Positions 14,673 through 15,711 of a DNA stretch of 15,711 nucleotides are shown here, in pieces; positions within the stretch are counted from its first letter, which is position 1, and the number at the start of each line of letters is the position of its first letter. Made by a program: the position numbers and the translations under genes. The notes below the pieces were generated by a model. That model was given only the letters and a program-made list of their open reading frames with translations, did not search any database and was not told where the DNA came from. The DNA is from Chloroflexota bacterium (lineage in GTDB: Bacteria; Chloroflexota; Dehalococcoidia; Tepidiformales; Tepidiformaceae): positions 1 to 15,711 of the forward strand of contig JAKALX010000035.1 in the NCBI GenBank assembly GCA_021823905.1. The letters run 5' to 3'.

Positions 14673-14866
14673 GGTCGCTGCCTTTCGATGCCAGCCTGCT
14701 TCCAGATGCTATTCAGTGTACCGGGTGCGAGATCATCGGCGGGTTTGCCCGGAACGGTGACCCGCCCGGATTTCGTTGGATGCCTGAACTGGCGGTGGCT
14801 GCCGCGCGTCGCGACGAGGAACCAGCCGTCCGCTTCGATCACGGCGAGGACATCTCGGACCTGCAG
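14669..14866 (-). CDS. hicA: HicA-family mRNA interferase toxin, apparent CTG start
   Basis: HicA toxins are small double-stranded-RNA-binding-fold RNases that cleave mRNA. The core is fully recognisable: QVRDVLAVIEADGWFLVATR, then GSHRQFRHPTKSGRVTVPGK with the catalytic His, and a LAPGTLNSIWKQAGI tail. Family members normally start with Met directly before the residues equivalent to QVRDV. Here that codon is CTG (14866-14864) and no ATG, GTG or TTG is nearby. The in-frame ATG at 14965 or GTG a few codons later would add about 25-33 residues of Arg-rich, non-family sequence. A TACGAT hexamer ends six bases before the CTG, as for a leaderless transcript. The 65-aa length is normal. Confidence 0.82.
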   Translation of the reverse strand: MQVRDVLAVIEADGWFLVATRGSHRQFRHPTKSGRVTVPGKPADDLAPGTLNSIWKQAGIERQRP

Positions 14867-14872
14867 GGGAGC

Positions 14873-14878
14873 ATCGTA
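14873..14878 (-). promoter_or_regulatory. -10-like element for hicAB
   Basis: TACGAT on the minus strand is followed by six bases (GCTCCC) and then the CTG proposed as the hicA start. No Shine-Dalgarno and no clear -35 are present. Confidence 0.35.
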
Positions 14879-14995
14879 GCTGGTAGAAGCGTGACAGGCG
14901 CGCGCCGCGCCGTCGCGGGGAGCGGAACGTCGCGGCACTCGACGCCGGAGCCGTCGTTCACACATGGGCCCACGATGGGTTGGCCGGTTCGCCGA

Positions 14996-15024
14996 TCGAC
15001 AACTACCCCTTGCCCATCGACAAT
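14996..15024 (+). promoter_or_regulatory. Leaderless-type promoter of the enoyl-CoA hydratase gene
   Basis: TCGACA (14996-15001) and GACAAT (15019-15024) are 17 bases apart, and GACAAT ends six bases before ATG 15031. The predicted transcript start coincides with the A of the ATG. No Shine-Dalgarno precedes the gene. Confidence 0.55.
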
Positions 15025-15030
15025 CCCGCC

Positions 15031-15711
15031 ATGGACCTCAAAGTCGTTCGCTATGACGCCGCGGACCGCGTCGCCACCATCACCCTCAGCCGGCCCGAGC
15101 GGATGAACACCTGGACCGGCCGGATGCACGTCGAGTACCGCTGGGCGCTGGCCCAGGCCGACGCCGACCCCACCGTTCGCGTGATTGTCGTCACTGGCGA
15201 AGGCCGCGCGTTCTGCGCCGGGGCCGACGCGCGAGCGCTCGAAGGGCACATCGAGAAGGGCGGCTATGACTCGGGGATTCGCGAAGAGCCGGCGAAACCC
15301 GGGTTCGGCGTGCGGCCCGAGTTCGACGCCTCGTTCGCCTACCAGTTCGGGATCGGCAAGCCGATCATTGCCGCGATCAACGGTCCGGCCGCCGGCGTCG
15401 GCCTCGTCATTGCCTGTTTCGCCGACATCCGCTTCGCGGCCGCGAGGGCGAAGCTGACGACGGCGCACGGCAAGCTCGGCCTGCCTGCTGAGTACGGCCT
15501 CTCCTGGCTGCTCCCGCGCATCGTCGGGCTCTCCCACGCCAACGACATGCTCCTTTCGAGCCGCGTCGTCCTTGCCGAGGAAGCCGAGAAGATGGGCCTC
15601 GTGAACGCGGTCCTCCCGCCCGAGGAGCTGATGTCACATACCTACGCGTACGCACGCGAGCTCGCGACGAGGGTCTCGCCGTCGTCGATGCGCGAGACGA
15701 AGTGGCAGGTC
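15031..15711 (+). CDS. Enoyl-CoA hydratase/isomerase family protein (3' end outside window)
   Basis: Crotonase-superfamily enzyme acting on acyl-CoA thioesters, for example in fatty-acid or aromatic degradation. The first 227 codons are present and the frame is still open at the right edge. Hallmarks are the N-terminal strand VATITLSRPERMNTW, the oxyanion-hole segments GEGRAFCAGADARAL and AAINGPAAGVGLVIA, and DIRFAAARAKLTTAHGKLGLPAEYGLSWLLPRIVG. The first catalytic Glu of the crotonase pair (the PE position) appears replaced (HGK), while a Glu occurs in PAEYG at the second site. Hydratase versus isomerase activity is therefore open. ATG 15031 is favoured by the -10 six bases upstream. There is a divergent gap of about 160 bases to hicA. 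Confidence 0.92.
   Translation, partial: MDLKVVRYDAADRVATITLSRPERMNTWTGRMHVEYRWALAQADADPTVRVIVVTGEGRAFCAGADARALEGHIEKGGYDSGIREEPAKPGFGVRPEFDASFAYQFGIGKPIIAAINGPAAGVGLVIACFADIRFAAARAKLTTAHGKLGLPAEYGLSWLLPRIVGLSHANDMLLSSRVVLAEEAEKMGLVNAVLPPEELMSHTYAYARELATRVSPSSMRETKWQV

Overview
The window is about 15.7 kb of high-GC bacterial chromosome (strong G/C bias at third codon positions). It looks like a housekeeping backbone with small accessory modules between the core genes. A mutS-mutL pair, GTG starts, abundant GNAT/VOC/PAP2 genes and a mix of Shine-Dalgarno-led and apparently leaderless genes suggest a Chloroflexota-like lineage. Most Actinobacteria, the other obvious high-GC candidates with leaderless genes, lack mutS and mutL. 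This placement is inference and no gene here proves it.

Layout. (1) 1-3258: the 3' part of mutS, then mutL overlapping it by 4 bases; this is the mismatch-repair operon. (2) 3270-4186: a toxin-antitoxin pair, an excisionase/MerR-like HTH protein with a VapB-like tail followed by a PIN-domain VapC, with an imperfect palindrome in front. (3) 4251-5082: an unrecognised 148-aa protein, then an HExxH metallopeptidase (PF06262-like) with no ATG/GTG/TTG near its N terminus, apparently starting at CTG. (4) 5092-5562 (-): a VOC/glyoxalase protein. (5) 5675-6516: a predicted leaderless 5-codon ORF whose stop overlaps the start of a small membrane protein, then a second membrane protein. (6) 6561-7826: a RidA-family protein and a GNAT acetyltransferase. 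(7) 7830-9329 (-): leucyl aminopeptidase pepA. (8) 9408-10226: a PAP2-family membrane enzyme. (9) 10329-11638: rplJ-rplL with a recognisable L10 leader, an attenuator-type terminator and a 3' terminator. (10) 11704-12337 (-): a canonical vapBC pair. (11) 12409-12622: a 196-bp MITE-like element with 21-bp terminal inverted repeats and a 9-bp target duplication, just upstream of the pyrG promoter. (12) 12721-14407: pyrG with a good -35/-10 promoter. (13) 14457-14866 (-): hicAB. (14) 14996-end: a leaderless-type promoter and the 5' part of an enoyl-CoA hydratase/isomerase gene.

Three themes stand out. First, several genes carry a -10-like hexamer ending exactly 6 (once 7) bases before the start codon and no Shine-Dalgarno, the geometry expected for leaderless mRNAs; the other genes carry clear GGAGG-type sites. 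Second, two genes identified by strong protein motifs (the metallopeptidase and HicA) lack ATG, GTG or TTG where the family starts and both have a CTG there, each with a plausible initiation context. Third, three type II toxin-antitoxin modules and one MITE lie between essential genes. No rRNA, tRNA or CRISPR array was seen.
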